Shown here: positions 12,801 through 22,620 of the stretch, piece after piece
Layout: every line of letters starts with the position of its first letter
How positions within the stretch are numbered: the stretch's first letter is position 1
Assembly: GCA_033782935.1 (NCBI GenBank)
Contig: JAWQEG010002488.1
Coordinates: forward strand, 446,501 to 510,500
Origin: Petrolisthes cinctipes
Taxonomy: Eukaryota; Arthropoda; Malacostraca; Decapoda; Porcellanidae
Length of the DNA: 64,000 bases
Reading direction: 5' to 3'
Translations under genes and position numbers: made by a program
The notes under the pieces: generated by a model
The model's input: only the letters and a program-made list of their open reading frames with translations
What the model was told of the DNA's origin: nothing
Database searches by the model: none

Positions 12801-13332
12801 TAAACATCTTTCATATTTCCATCTGTATACCGACGGCTCCAAGACGGATGAATGTGTGGGTGCAAGTGTGTGGTCGACTGAATGCCAGTTAAGATTCAGA
12901 CTGCCGAATCATACATCGATTTTTCTTGCAGAACTTTTTGCTATTAATAAAGCTTTGGATTTTGCCCTATCGACGACCCACGGTAGGAAAGTTATCTTTA
13001 CTGATTCATTATGTTCACTTAAAGCTATTAAATCCTTAAATACAACTAACAACGAAATACAGGGTAATATCATGAGTAAGCTGTTTTGTGCCAATAAATC
13101 AATCAAGCTAATATGGGTACCTTCACATTATGGTATCTATGGCAATGAACAGGCTGATATACTAGCCGGGTCAACTGTTGCTCTGGACCTGAGCATAGTC
13201 CGTACGGATCTCAGGTGTTTTGTTTCCCTCATTAAGTCTCGAATTCATCTCCTGTGGCAAAGGCAGTGGACCAGATTAGACATCAGAAATAAAGTCAAAG
13301 AAGTAATGGAACCCTGGGCTACGTCATCATGA
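9846..13332 (+). pseudogene. LINE-C ORF2: endonuclease, reverse transcriptase and RNase H, disrupted
   Basis: The endonuclease begins ILQWNCRSLRAKLN (about 9,850) and includes LQETHLS, LDFNAHHTLWGS and SLGSDHFPI; stops occur near 9,890, 10,322 and 10,547. The RT part (10,940-12,087) shows SPGPDEIRYEMI, SCLCKVMERIV, FLDIEKAYDMT and LKYSLYFDECAIWHSS. The catalytic YADD has become YFDE, which should abolish polymerase activity. RNase H (12,790-13,250) keeps YTDGSKTDE, AELFAI, FTDSLCSL and YGNEQADILAG. Between RT and RNase H lies a foreign Pro/Gly-rich insert. It matches LINE-B closely outside these lesions. Confidence 0.85.
12310..12612 (+). repeat. GC-rich duplicated segment inserted in frame in LINE-C ORF2
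   Basis: Two imperfect direct copies of about 150 bp (about 12,325-12,470 and 12,490-12,612) share phrases such as ggggccatggcg, cccggaa and ggcactggcgtgagg. LINE-B has unrelated, less GC-rich sequence at the same place. The reading frame stays open through the insert and yields Pro/Gly/Arg-rich peptide (GGHGARPLAEGPSHPSGN). Confidence 0.75.
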
Positions 13333-13725
13333 CGTAGCCGCAGGGACGAGGTGGTGTTGGCTCGTCTTCGGGTCAACGCCACCAAAATAACTCACTTAAA
13401 GCCATAAATGAACAGAAGTTTTCCCCCTCAGTGCCCCTCGTGCAATACAATAATGTCCATAAGTCATTTACTAATTTTTTGTAATAAATTTGACAGTCAA
13501 AGATGTAAAATTAAACAATACTTCCAACTTAAAAACACGGCTTCCACCATCTAAAATATTCCATCAGATGACAAGAATATTATAAACAAACTAATGAGTT
13601 TTCTGAGGGAGACAAAACTTTATGACCTTATATAGATTGATCTAATAAAATGGAATCATTGGTTTAGTGACCTTTGGCTATATGCCACTGGTTGATAGCC
13701 AATAAATCCAACAAGTGAGTGAGTG

Positions 13726-14972
13726 AGTCTTGCTTGCTCTCGGCTGGTGTCTCTTCCCTCCTGGTAGCGGTGGTGTTATAAACGGACTTCACCTTACTTA
13801 CATCGATGTGGTAATACCAATTGTCAGTTTTCAGAAGGCAGAGTCTTGGAAGATATACTAACTAACTTGTTCTTTCATTACTGGGATAATTTATATGTAA
13901 TTGTAATCTTGGAAGATGTATTCACTAACTTGTTCTTTCATAATGGGATTATTTCTATTTATTTGTAAATTATTGTATTATTTTTATGTCAATGTAAATT
14001 TTTGTGTTTCATTTAATTTGTTGTGTTGTAAGCTAATTGTTAAGTATATGATTATTGAATTCAATGACTTGGCTTTTCATATCCTTTCTGTGTTTATTTT
14101 TAGTGATGCGTTAACCTGCTAAAAACCCTAGACATCAGTAGTGGTCATTACACAGTCCATATCACGCCTCCTTCCATTCCTTCCCACAACACACTCTTCC
14201 CTCCATTCCCACACTCTTCCACTCCCTATCCTTTCATACGAGTTTCAGACACCCTACACACACCTATTTAACTCTTTCAAGCACACTCCACAATCTCTCT
14301 CCTTTTCACCTCATTCACCATTCCATTCACATTAATCGCTACTACTCTCAAACAATCTTTCCCTTTCCTGTCCCCCACAGGGCAGACAGGAGACCCCTCC
14401 CCGCCACTGGCCCATTGGAGGGCCACTGTTGGCTGGCAAGGCCAACGCAGCGCTCGGCGCTCACCCCCTGAGGGACAAGGGTCATCAACATTGTCAAGCT
14501 TTTTTTTGTTTAGTACCTAATAATAATAAAAGACAGAAAAAGGAAAAAAATTGCACACTATACACTTAAAAAAATAATTATAATTATAATTTAAAAACAT
14601 TTTCGTCACTAATAATATTAAAAGGGAAATTAAAATCTATATGTGGGGGAACCTATTGTGCCCCCACACCGCCTCCCCCTTCAGCTTCACCTTCAGCTTC
14701 TATAAAGTAAAATACTGATAAAAACAGGGAGGTGTCCCCCGAGGTCACCACGTGGAGGCGGGGTGAGACTTACCTACCCTTCCTGTGGAGGGGTAGGTCA
14801 CCGAGATTCTTTATAAAAGAACTTCCCAATTCTTAATGGTAGCCAGTGTGCAGTGGCTGCACCTTATACCACATTGGTTACGATACTGCCACTGTGTAAA
14901 ACTAACAATGACTCCACTAAAGGTTCATATAACCTACGAGTTGGATCCCTTGTCTGTCAGAGGTCTTGTACT
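13726..14972. other. Intergenic DNA, no gene recognised
   Basis: AT-rich DNA, then a C-rich pyrimidine tract at about 14,155-14,340, then a GC-rich stretch near 14,380-14,480 followed by poly(T) and AATAATAATAAA. The last part looks like the 3' end of an unclassified retroelement, but I see no coding frame to support this. Confidence 0.35.
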
Positions 14973-15119
14973 GGTGCTGGAGCCTCACCACCCATGGAAA
15001 TAAAGGCAATTGGTGCTGGAGCCTCACCACCCATAGAAATGAATGTAAATGGTGCTGGAGCCTTACCATCTATAGAAATGAATGTAAATGGTGCTGGAGC
15101 CTTACCATCCATAGTCATG
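14973..15119 (+). repeat. 39-bp tandem repeat, about 4 copies
   Basis: The unit begins ggtgctggagcctcacca. Copies start at about 14,973, 15,012, 15,051 and 15,090 with a few substitutions. The unit is divisible by three, so open frames cross it, but I see no evidence that it is translated. Confidence 0.9.
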
Positions 15120-15223
15120 AAACTACTACTGTACCTGGATTATTACTACTATTATTATTCTGTCATTAATTATTATCATCATTATTTGTGTACCACAGCT
15201 TGGATGCATGTAGGTTGGAGTAT

Positions 15224-15402
15224 TGAACACATACACACACACACACACAAAGTAAGTAATCGCCGATTTAAATTAAAGGGGGGAGGGTAAAGTGTTGGTC
15301 GTCAATCTGGAGCACACACACACACACACACACACACCTCTAACCAAAGGTACAGGTTACTATTATCATCATCTGGAGCACACACACACACACACACACA
15401 CA
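15224..15402. repeat. Three (CA)n microsatellites in duplicated context
   Basis: (CA)n tracts at about 15,230-15,248, 15,313-15,338 and 15,380-15,401. The last two are separated by the repeated phrase ctctaaccaaaggtaca with tactattatcatcatct, so a longer unit was duplicated. Confidence 0.85.
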
Positions 15403-15454
15403 TACTACATCTCTAACCAAAGGTACATGCTACTATTATCATCATCTAAATGTA

Positions 15455-15665
15455 CAGTCGGCCTCAGGAATTCGTACACAAAGCATTAGTTAAAAGGAGT
15501 TGTTATTCTGCACATACTGTAAGCATTGTTCTGCTGACTGATTCAAGTATTACCTAGATAACATTAATAGAAGAATTTTGTGTTAGAAAATTAATATACT
15601 ATTTTTTTTAGTTGTTACGAACCCTTGATGTCACAGTGGTGTATACGAATTGCTGATGCCGACTG
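15455..15665. mobile_element. MITE, family CAGTCGGCC, copy 1
   Basis: A 211-bp element with terminal inverted repeats (CAGTCGGCCTCAGGAATTCG at the left, its imperfect complement at the right), flanked by TA on both sides (15,453-15,454 and 15,666-15,667). TA duplication and CAGT-type ends are typical of Tc1/mariner-related non-autonomous elements. A second copy lies at 45,339-45,550 in the other orientation. Confidence 0.88.
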
Positions 15666-15721
15666 TACCTCAAATATGTCTAACAGGATATTACACAACA
15701 CAATAAGATAAGCTGTTTTAA

Positions 15722-15893
15722 TTAAGTGGAGAGTATTGTGCTGGTGGTGGGAAATGTGGAGCAACTGATGCCTCCAACATATTCCAAGTAACAGGACACT
15801 AATATTATTGTTATTCTCATCCTGTTGTTTCCTGGTATACTTTGGAGGAATCAAGGCACTCTAATGTACCAAAGTGTGTGTAATACACCCTTA
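15722..15893. mobile_element. Palindromic short element, GGGGTAGTACAGTGTTGG family, copy
   Basis: A family of about 165 bp recurring through the window. Its halves are imperfect inverted repeats of each other, with the phrases tctggagcaactgattcctcc and tactttggaggaatcaa, and ends resembling GGGGTARTACA. Other copies lie at 30,643-30,775, 34,034-34,200, 34,449-34,605, 34,848-35,167, 45,318-45,662 and 53,620-53,790. Probably a foldback MITE. Confidence 0.75.
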
Positions 15894-16084
15894 ATTTGTT
15901 TGTGGCATGTTGGAATGTTACTGATTCACCCAAACTATTCAAAACAACAACAAAACATAAGACACTAGACCTAAGCCATCCCACCCCTATAAAATTCTTA
16001 CTAGATTCAGGCCACCATTAATTTTGTTCATCTGGTCCTGTTGTTTCCTGGCATACTTTGGAGGAATCAAGTTGCTTTACTGTA

Positions 16085-16263
16085 CACTCGCGGTCAGAAA
16101 TTGTGTCCCGATCCCCTGGCAAAATGAATCTCAAACAGCCTAACTTTGAAGGTTCGAACATCGGTGAGTCTCCCTATAACACACAGTTGTTCGAATCACC
16201 AAAGTTCGGCTTGTTGGGATTCATCATGCCAAGGAATCAGGACATAATTTCTGACCGCGAGTG
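16085..16263. mobile_element. MITE, family CACTCGCGGTCAGAAATT
   Basis: A 179-bp near-palindrome. The left end CACTCGCGGTCAGAAATTGT is mirrored at the right end, and TA flanks both ends (16,083-16,084; 16,264-16,265). The left flank is part of a palindromic-family copy (16,021-16,082), so this MITE landed in an older element. Confidence 0.88.
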
Positions 16264-16384
16264 TACATTCATGATACATAGGGCCGTATGCAATTGGTGG
16301 TGTTGACGGTAGTGTGTGTGTATGTGTTGTGTGTATGTGTGGTGTGTGTGTATGTGTGTATGTGTGGTGTGTGTGTATGTGTGG

Positions 16385-16740
16385 TGTGCAGTGACAGAGT
16401 GGATAAAAAGACGGACTGCGGATGTCAAGGACCCGGGTTCGAATCCACGAGGAAACGTCTGGGATTTTTCAGAGGTGAACTGGGTCCAGTTGTTCGGCAA
16501 TTATCCTGGCTACACCGACACATCAAGAAAATATCCCCTACATCGTCGTCAACTCACCATACTCCAAGATGCTGTGAGTGACGGTGTAGCTGCTCTCCCT
16601 TGATAGTGACGTGTATAAATAAGGTGTCGTCATCTAATGGGACAGAAGAGAAGCTATGGTACCAACATCACCACGAAGCTCCACTATCTCATCTGGTGCG
16701 ACACCCAGTAATCTCGGGGCCTCGCAAGAGTCACGGGCTA
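16385..16740 (+). mobile_element. SINE-A: tRNA-derived SINE
   Basis: The head resembles a tRNA gene: an A-box-like gacagagtggata at about 16,394-16,406 and a perfect B-box ggttcgaatcc at 16,436-16,446, the internal promoter of RNA polymerase III. The unrelated body continues to about 16,740. Fragments of the same 3' body occur on the minus strand at 27,565-27,720 and 50,889-51,085; the latter has a poly(T), i.e. an A-tail on its own strand. A functional tRNA gene is excluded because the acceptor and anticodon arms do not fold. Confidence 0.8.
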
Positions 16741-16791
16741 TGTGTGGTGTGTGTATGTGTGGTACCGGTACAATGGCTCTGTAGTATATAT

Positions 16792-16823
<32 letters not shown>

Positions 16824-16876
16824 ATTTGTGGTATGTGTATGTGTAGTATGCATGTGTGCATGTATGGTGTGTGTAT

Positions 16877-18018
16877 GTGTAAAGTAAAGTAAAGTAAAGT
16901 AAAGTAAAGTTTATTGCCACAAGAACTGCATAAATAAACAATATATAACATGAATACAGATATAGGCAATATCTGTCGAGCCAAGGCTCCCTGACAGATA
17001 TGTTTTTAACATTCATTTGATTGGGTGAAGAGCATCAGTTCAATATACATATAACACATAACAGTATGAGAAGAACATATATGGTGTCAACACATACACC
17101 ACATAATAATACAGGACATATATTATTGGGTAATTATTATCACATTATAAGTTTTGTAGAGTAAGTAAATGTTTTTTAATTTTCATTTTGAATTGAAGGA
17201 TACTATTAGAGTTACATAGAGCATTTATATCATTTGGTAGACTGTTCCATAATTTAGGACCAAAATAGAAGATACTGTATTTGAAAAGAGTTGTGCGATA
17301 TTGCGGACATACTAGATTAAAGCTATTATTTCTAGTTCTGTATGAGGTTTCTAAGAATTTGAATACAGGGGTTCCCTGTTGGTACCTTATATTTTTAAAG
17401 ATGAATAAGAGAAGAAAACATTTGTGGATGGAGTAGAAACTAAGAAGCTTGTGTTCTGAGTATATAGTTGCTGTAGATTCAAATTTTCCTAAATAAAATA
17501 TACATCTTAAAATTTTATTTTGTACTATTTTTAATTTGGTGAGGAAGGATGGCCAGGTACAGGCCCATACTGACACACAGTAGATGAGATGAGGATAACA
17601 CAGCGTATAATAAACACTTAGCATAGCTTCAGTTGTGAGATGATTACGTATCTTGTACAATATGCCACACATTCTAGATAATTTAAGGTATACATTGTTT
17701 ATCTGATAATTCCAATTTAAATTTTTGTCAATAACAACGCCAAGGAATTTTGTATGAGAAACATTTTTCAGAATTTCACCTTCTAGCAATACGGGAGGCA
17801 GATGATAATCTAAAGAACGGTTCTGAAATAGGATGTAGTTAGTTTTGGATATATTTAGCTTTAGTTTATTTATTTGTATCCATTGATTGATGAAATGTAA
17901 TTCTGTAGATAAACTTCTGTGTAAGCTAAGTACATCCCTATCAGCTAATAATAGATTAGTGTCATCAGCATATATAGTGTATTGAAACTTAGAGCTAGCA
18001 TTGACAATATCATTAATA
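16877..18018 (-). mobile_element. LINE-D: 5'-truncated non-LTR retrotransposon
   Basis: The 3' part of a LINE on the minus strand. The 3' UTR has AATAAAC and ends in a short repeat tail, (CTTTA)n on its own strand, at 16,877-16,912. Short tandem tails of this kind are characteristic of several LINE clades. Truncation falls at about 18,018, just upstream of the RT catalytic motif. Confidence 0.82.
17145..18018 (-). pseudogene. LINE-D reverse transcriptase C-terminal half
   Basis: An open frame of roughly 290 retroelement residues preceded by translated GT repeat. It starts just before the catalytic motif (YTIYADDTNLLL) and continues through the LINE RT thumb region (INKLKLNISKTNYILF, HTKFLGVVIDKNLNW, LWNSLPNDINAL) to a natural stop near 17,147. 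Fingers and endonuclease are missing. LINE-E at 51,965-52,962 has a similar C-terminus, so they may be related families. Confidence 0.85.
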
Positions 18019-18110
18019 TATGATATTGTGTATGTGTATGTGTATGTGTATGTGTGTATGTGTATATGTGTGGTACTGGTACAATGGCACTGTAGTGTGT
18101 GTGTATGTGT

Positions 18111-18144
<34 letters not shown>

Positions 18145-18515
18145 TGTATTTGTGGTATGTGTATGTGTAGTATGCATGTGTGCATGTATGGTGTGTGTAT
18201 GTGTGGTATGTGTATGTGTATATGTGTGGTACTGGTACAATGGTTTTGTAGTGTGTGTGTATGTGTGGTGTGCGTATGTGTATATGTGTGGTACTGGTAC
18301 AATGGCACTGTAGTGTGTGTGTATGTGTGTGTATGTGTATGTGTATATGTGTGGTACCGGTACAATGGCTCTGTAATGTGTGTGTGTGTTTATGGAATCA
18401 TCATACTGGTATCACACCATCGTCAACATCATCGATGGGTGGAAAATCACACTGACGTGATCATGAATGTAAGTAATAAAACCCAAACTGGTAGACGAAA
18501 TATTTTATTCCAGAA

Positions 18516-18544
18516 GTTTCGGCGACCTCTGTCGCCCTCTTCAG
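18516..18544 (-). ncRNA. Hammerhead-ribozyme-like core of the Penelope-like element
   Basis: On the minus strand CTGAAGA is followed by a six-base-pair stem (GGCGAC/GTCGCC around AGAG) and then GAAAC: the two conserved boxes and stem II of a hammerhead ribozyme. A GTC that could hold the cleavage site lies about 20 nt downstream, near 18,492-18,496. Penelope-like elements are known to carry such ribozymes in their terminal repeats. Stems I and III are not convincingly paired by eye, so activity is uncertain. Confidence 0.7.
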
Positions 18545-18640
18545 TAGAAATACAGGTTAAGAGTGGTACTGTACATCCATTACTTTCGAGTGAGTTTATA
18601 TACACTACGTTGTGACCTGCCCGCAACCTCACTTTACCAC

Positions 18641-19057
18641 CTAATCCGTCGTGCCTGTTGCCCGAGGCACTTCACTGATGGGTGGTGGGAGTACTTTTGG
18701 CGGCAAACACTTACTGACTAACCCTTTCATGACTGGGTCTAACTTAAACATACCCTCTATTAGGTTAAAATTATTGTACTTATTAATACATACTAATTCA
18801 ACAATCCTACGTTTCTTAGAATTGCTACATTTGTACAACATTTGGCACGCATTCCAATCTATTCTATGGTTCTTTTCATATGAATGAACAAGGATTGCAA
18901 TGTTGTTGTTTCCTACTTTGCAGGCATATTTATGTTCCTTTATACGGATGTTCAAATCCCTGCCAGTTTCACCCACATAAACTAAATCACAATCTTGGCA
19001 TGGGATTTTATACACACCGGCAGTGACTTCGCTCTTGGGCTTATTCTTAACTAACAA
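18641..19057 (-). pseudogene. Penelope-like GIY-YIG endonuclease domain
   Basis: A 138-residue frame begins within KNKPKSEVTAGVYKIPCQDC and continues LVYVGETGRDLNIRIKEHKY. VYKIPC...C is the Cys-rich entry to the domain, YVGETGR matches the second tyrosine-glycine motif and catalytic arginine, and EH follows. The domain nicks DNA for target-primed integration. It is separated from the RT part by frame changes between 19,057 and 19,315, so the copy is dead although the domain itself is intact. Confidence 0.88.
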
Positions 19058-19314
19058 AGATTTTAGCCTATGGTTGAATTATACCTAAATGCAATGTTTA
19101 CATCTAAATCCTGACTCACAGCTTTGACAACATCAAGGCTTGACACATAGGGCAATGTTATATATGGTTTCTGTTTAACAGGGGATTTTGGCACGAAAAA
19201 TGATTTCCTAGCTTTGAAGTAAGCTTTCCTTATGAACTATTTGGAGTATTTTATGTCCAATAATATTTGCCAGATTTTAGCATTTTCCTGATCTAGGTGC
19301 TGGGGACTAGAAAT

Positions 19315-20201
19315 TCACAGTGCTCTGAGAAACATAGAAGAAACCACTGACATTTTGGTTGAAATATGGTGGTATGAGAAAAAATGAATATACAGATTAC
19401 ACTGAGTAGGTTTTCTATAGACTGAAAAACTGAGAGAGTTAGCATCTTTTTGTACCAGTACATCTAGAAATGGAAGGGAGTCATTTGTTTTCCACTCTAC
19501 TTTGAATTTAATGGAGGGAACCAATACATCGAGATTTGAGAAAATATCCTCAGAATTGTTAAGGGTATTAGGCCAAAAGGAAAAAATGTCATCAACGTAT
19601 CTGAACCAAGTAAGATCTGGGTGAGAAATGGTTGTAAGGATGGGAAGTCTCAAAATATTCCATGTACAGGTTACTCATAATTGGAGATAAAGGAGAGCTC
19701 ATCCCCATGCCAAACTTTTGCTTATAAAACTGGGTACCAAAGGAGAATGCATTACAATCTACACACAGGCTAATTAATTGGAGAAACATATCTTGTGGCA
19801 TTCCTAAGTTAATGTTACAGTCAGGCAATTTATCTACTAAAAATCTTAACACATCATCAAAGGGAACTTTTGTATATAAGGAATCTACATCAAAACTTAC
19901 TAACTTTCCATTGGAGAAATTTAGGGAATGAATTATATATATGTGAATTGGAGAAAGTGCCAACCAAAGGTGCTAGTTTACTGGCCAGAAATTTCGATAA
20001 TATATAGGTAACAGAACCTGTCTGGGCGATGATTGGTCGTAGAGGAACATGTTGCTTGTGTGTCTTGGGTAATCCATAGATGTAGGGTAGTCCGGGATTG
20101 ATTTGTATGAAATTGCTGGCATCCACGTCTAGCACATCTTTTAAAAGGTTTCTTACTTTTTTGTTGAAGTCTGTGGATAACCGCTTTAGAGGCGAGGACA
20201 C
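19315..20201 (-). pseudogene. Penelope-like reverse transcriptase, three-frame remnant
   Basis: Three overlapping frames together give the RT domain. PYIYGLPKTHKQHVPLRPII (about 20,100) is the characteristic Penelope finger motif. SFDVDSLYTKVPFDDVL holds the first catalytic aspartate, KFGMGMSSPLSPIMSNLYME the region before the active site, and RYVDDIFSFW (about 19,590-19,620) the catalytic YVDD. PFLDVLV and VYRKPTQ follow. At least two frameshifts separate the pieces. Confidence 0.87.
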
Positions 20202-20401
20202 AAGTTTCTCAAACGTTGAACGATCACTGTCTTAAAAGGTTATCCATCTTTGTAAAATAATCTGGTTTATCTAAAATCACCACTGAATTACTTGGTTTGA
20301 TCAGTTGAATTGTGAAGCAACTATGGATATCCATCTAGTATATTTTTAATCATGGAAGGTAAGGGCTATGGTGTAGAATCTTTCCTTGCTAACCCCTCCC
20401 C

Positions 20402-20520
20402 TGACTGAACCACCAGGTTTTGGAGGAACTTCTGGTACTCCACCCTCGTTTTGGTGGATTTACGTAGGTCATAATGTAAATATTTGTCTGTATTCTTGTG
20501 CTTCATTCTGTTATGTGTGT

Positions 20521-20558
<38 letters not shown>

Positions 20559-20652
20559 TCATTGGATTTTCATGGGTCCCACCTACCCTTATGTATTGTT
20601 GTCTGCCTATTGATTGATTCCATGGCGCAAGGAATTGAAAAAAAAAAAAAAA
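20402..20652 (+). mobile_element. LINE-A copy 2: 3' tail only
   Basis: About 250 bp matching the reverse complement of 57,414-57,690, ending in a poly(A) at 20,637-20,652. It includes an internal (GT)n expansion at about 20,515-20,555. This is a severely 5'-truncated insertion. Confidence 0.88.
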
Positions 20653-21180
20653 CTCCCTGAATACATAAATATCTTTTGGAAGAAAGAGTGGATTAAAATT
20701 GTCAGATCCCTTTACCTGATCACCCAAGTAAACTCACTAAGTCGGTAATTAAGGATGTTGTTGTAAAATATTTAGTGAAGCAGGGAATTGTAGACACCCC
20801 TGCTCTACCCGACACTGAAGATGAGGAATAAGTCCCTTTTAACCTTGACACTATCCCTCCAACTCAGTCTGCTAAAACACCGGGTGGTAAGAGTAATAAC
20901 AAACCTGAAGTTTCTCAGGTTGAAAGCTCCGGGTAGAGATGTAATACCAGCTCGAATGGGAGAATATTTAACTAGAAAGAGAAAAACTAGAACTCGAAAG
21001 GGAAAAGTTGGCAGTGGTTAGAGAACAAGGTAGAGAAGAAAGCAGAGTGGAGGAAAAGGAACTATCCTTTAATTAACATGTCTAGTGTAACTACAATGAT
21101 ATCTGCTTTTGATGAAGGTGATATTGAGGGTTCATTCAGCCTTTTCGATTGATTAGCAACTAAAAACGAGTGGCCTAAAG

Positions 21181-21570
21181 ATGTCGCTGATTGCCCCTAA
21201 ACAAACAGGTAAATCATTTTGTACTTACACTTACCTAGATAGACCCAATGACTATGAGTTTGTCAAGCAACAGATTCTGTATGTCCATGTGGTAACCCCA
21301 GAGACGTACAGAGATAAATTCAGGAAACTGGTCAAAAATAAGCATCAAACATATGTGGAATTTGCATGTGATAAGCTTAAATATTTTAAGAAATGGCTAA
21401 ATGTTCTCTCGGTCACCACCTATTCAGAACTTATTAATCTTATTGTCCTAGAGGAATTTAAAAGAAAAGTGCCCTTACCTATTGTGAAATACATAAAGGA
21501 GAGGGGCGAGATGGAACTATTGAGGGTGGCGGAACAAGCAGATGTGCAGGCTTTGAGGCTCCAGATCTAG
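21181..21570 (+). pseudogene. Gag-like capsid fragment
   Basis: A 129-residue frame with the helical capsid pattern seen in Gypsy-type gag: TYVEFACDKLKYFKKWLN, a glutamate-rich middle, and FKRKVPLPIVKYIKERGE. It resembles the SCAN-like C-terminal capsid domain used for particle assembly. The frame ends at a stop just before the zinc-knuckle segment, which continues in the same element; upstream sequence to 20,820 is also gag-like but broken. Identification rests on pattern memory only. Confidence 0.65.
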
Positions 21571-21837
21571 TCGAGGCGTGAGGGAGACCTCACTCTTTCT
21601 GTAAAAAGTTCCTCTGACGATTTCAAGTACAAAGATGCTAAGGATAAGCTGAGGGGTAGCGGGTTCACTACTAGCCAATTAACATGTGTATACTGTAGGA
21701 AGCCAGGACATACTATTGCTTTTTGTAAACACCCCAAATGTACAAGTAGTAGGAAAAGTTTCATCTCTACTGCATCAGGTTCCTCTACCTCATCAAATCC
21801 TGTAGCTTCTAATAGTAGTGTTGTCCAGTCAAAACAG

Positions 21838-22497
21838 TTGTTTGATGACTTTATTTTTGATGGTGACGTGGCTTTGACAAAGGAGGGTCAGACCTATCCT
21901 ATTAAGGTCTTACGAGACACGGTGGCTTCTCAGTCCATACTGCTAAGTAATGTTCTTCCCCATCTAGAAGATAACTTTACTGGAGATAAGGTATACTGTA
22001 TACTAATTTCCAGTCTCACCTCTCAGACTTCATACCTTGTGGCGCATATTTATCTTAAGTGTTCCCTTGTCGCCTCGTGTGTCAAAGTGGCAGTACAGGA
22101 AGGAAACCTGTCTGTTGAAGGAATTCATTTATTGCTTGGTAATGACATTGCAGGTAAACTTGTGGTACCTAATGTTCTAACTGTAGAAAAGTCTTTACCT
22201 GTATTCCCTTCTGAACCTTCTGATGTTTTTCCCTCCTACGTGTTGACTTGTTCACAAGTCCAACAAGCCTCTCAGAAGCAATGTCAGTCTCCGTCACTTT
22301 CCATGCCTCATTTTGATATTATCTCTAAAGTAGATTTGATACAGGCACAGGAAACTGACCTTTCTTTAGCTGCAGGGCGACATGCTGCGCTAGACAAGAA
22401 GGATGTAGACACCCTACCTGCCTTCTATTATGATCAAGGTGTACTCATGAGTGCATACCGGCCTCTAACACTATCAGCCAATTATTATTGGTCATAA
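21838..22497 (+). pseudogene. Retropepsin-like / pol N-terminal fragment
   Basis: A 219-residue frame. LRDTVASQSILL corresponds to the protease active site, usually LRDTGA: the essential glycine after DT is valine here, so this protease should be inactive. LLLGNDIAG is the matching downstream flap-end motif. The C-terminal part resembles the linker that leads directly to an integrase in some Gypsy-related elements. The frame ends at TAA, and the integrase zinc-binding sequence continues immediately after it. Confidence 0.65.
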
Positions 22498-22620
22498 ACC
22501 CATCAGATTGTGTTACCTAGTTCAGTACACTCAGATGTATTAAAGCTAGCTCATGACGGTTACAGTGAACATCTTGGGTTTCGTAAAAGTTACTATAAAC
22601 TTACTAAAATCGCGCGCCAA

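Larger units (their letters stand above)
8080..13725 (+). mobile_element. LINE-C: near full-length, decayed non-LTR retrotransposon related to LINE-B
   Basis: It comprises a 5' UTR (from about 8,080, directly after the LINE-B tail), ORF1 with three zinc knuckles, ORF2 with endonuclease, RT and RNase H, and a 3' UTR. The likely 3' end is at the (GTGA)n-like tail near 13,711-13,728. A G17 homopolymer lies at about 8,416-8,432 in the 5' UTR. Several stops and frameshifts disable it, and an in-frame GC-rich duplicated block has entered between RT and RNase H. Two related LINEs in the same orientation, head to tail, is notable. Confidence 0.87.
16741..18400. repeat. GT-rich minisatellite, split by LINE-D
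   Basis: On both sides of LINE-D are copies of a GT-rich unit containing tgtggtactggtacaatgg (about 16,760, 18,069, 18,225, 18,288 and 18,351). The block with tgtagtatgcatgtgtgcat is present at 16,843 and at 18,167. The LINE therefore inserted into a pre-existing tandem array. Confidence 0.8.
18455..20340 (-). mobile_element. Penelope-like retroelement (RT plus GIY-YIG endonuclease), decayed
   Basis: On the minus strand an RT of Penelope type is followed by a GIY-YIG endonuclease domain, the diagnostic order of Penelope-like elements. The N-terminal part is recognisable up to about 20,340 (DKPDYFTKMDNLL). A hammerhead-ribozyme-like motif lies downstream at 18,516-18,544, as expected for the long terminal repeats of this class. 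Several frameshifts split the polyprotein. I do not see the second terminal repeat; the upstream side abuts a LINE-A tail at 20,402. Confidence 0.88.
20820..22620 (+). mobile_element. LTR retrotransposon remnant (gag - knuckle - protease - integrase start)
   Basis: In order: a gag capsid segment (21,181-21,570), a CCHC knuckle (VYCRKPGHTIAFC, about 21,690-21,730), an aspartic-protease-like segment (21,838 on) and then, after a stop at 22,495-22,497, the beginning of an integrase zinc-binding region (HQIVLPSSVHSDVLKLAHDG). No RT lies between protease and integrase. Homology is lost at about 22,615. No LTRs were identified with certainty. Confidence 0.75.

Noticed and set aside
16385..16455. 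Possible true tRNA gene
   Set aside because: A- and B-boxes are present but acceptor and anticodon stems do not pair, and a SINE body follows.
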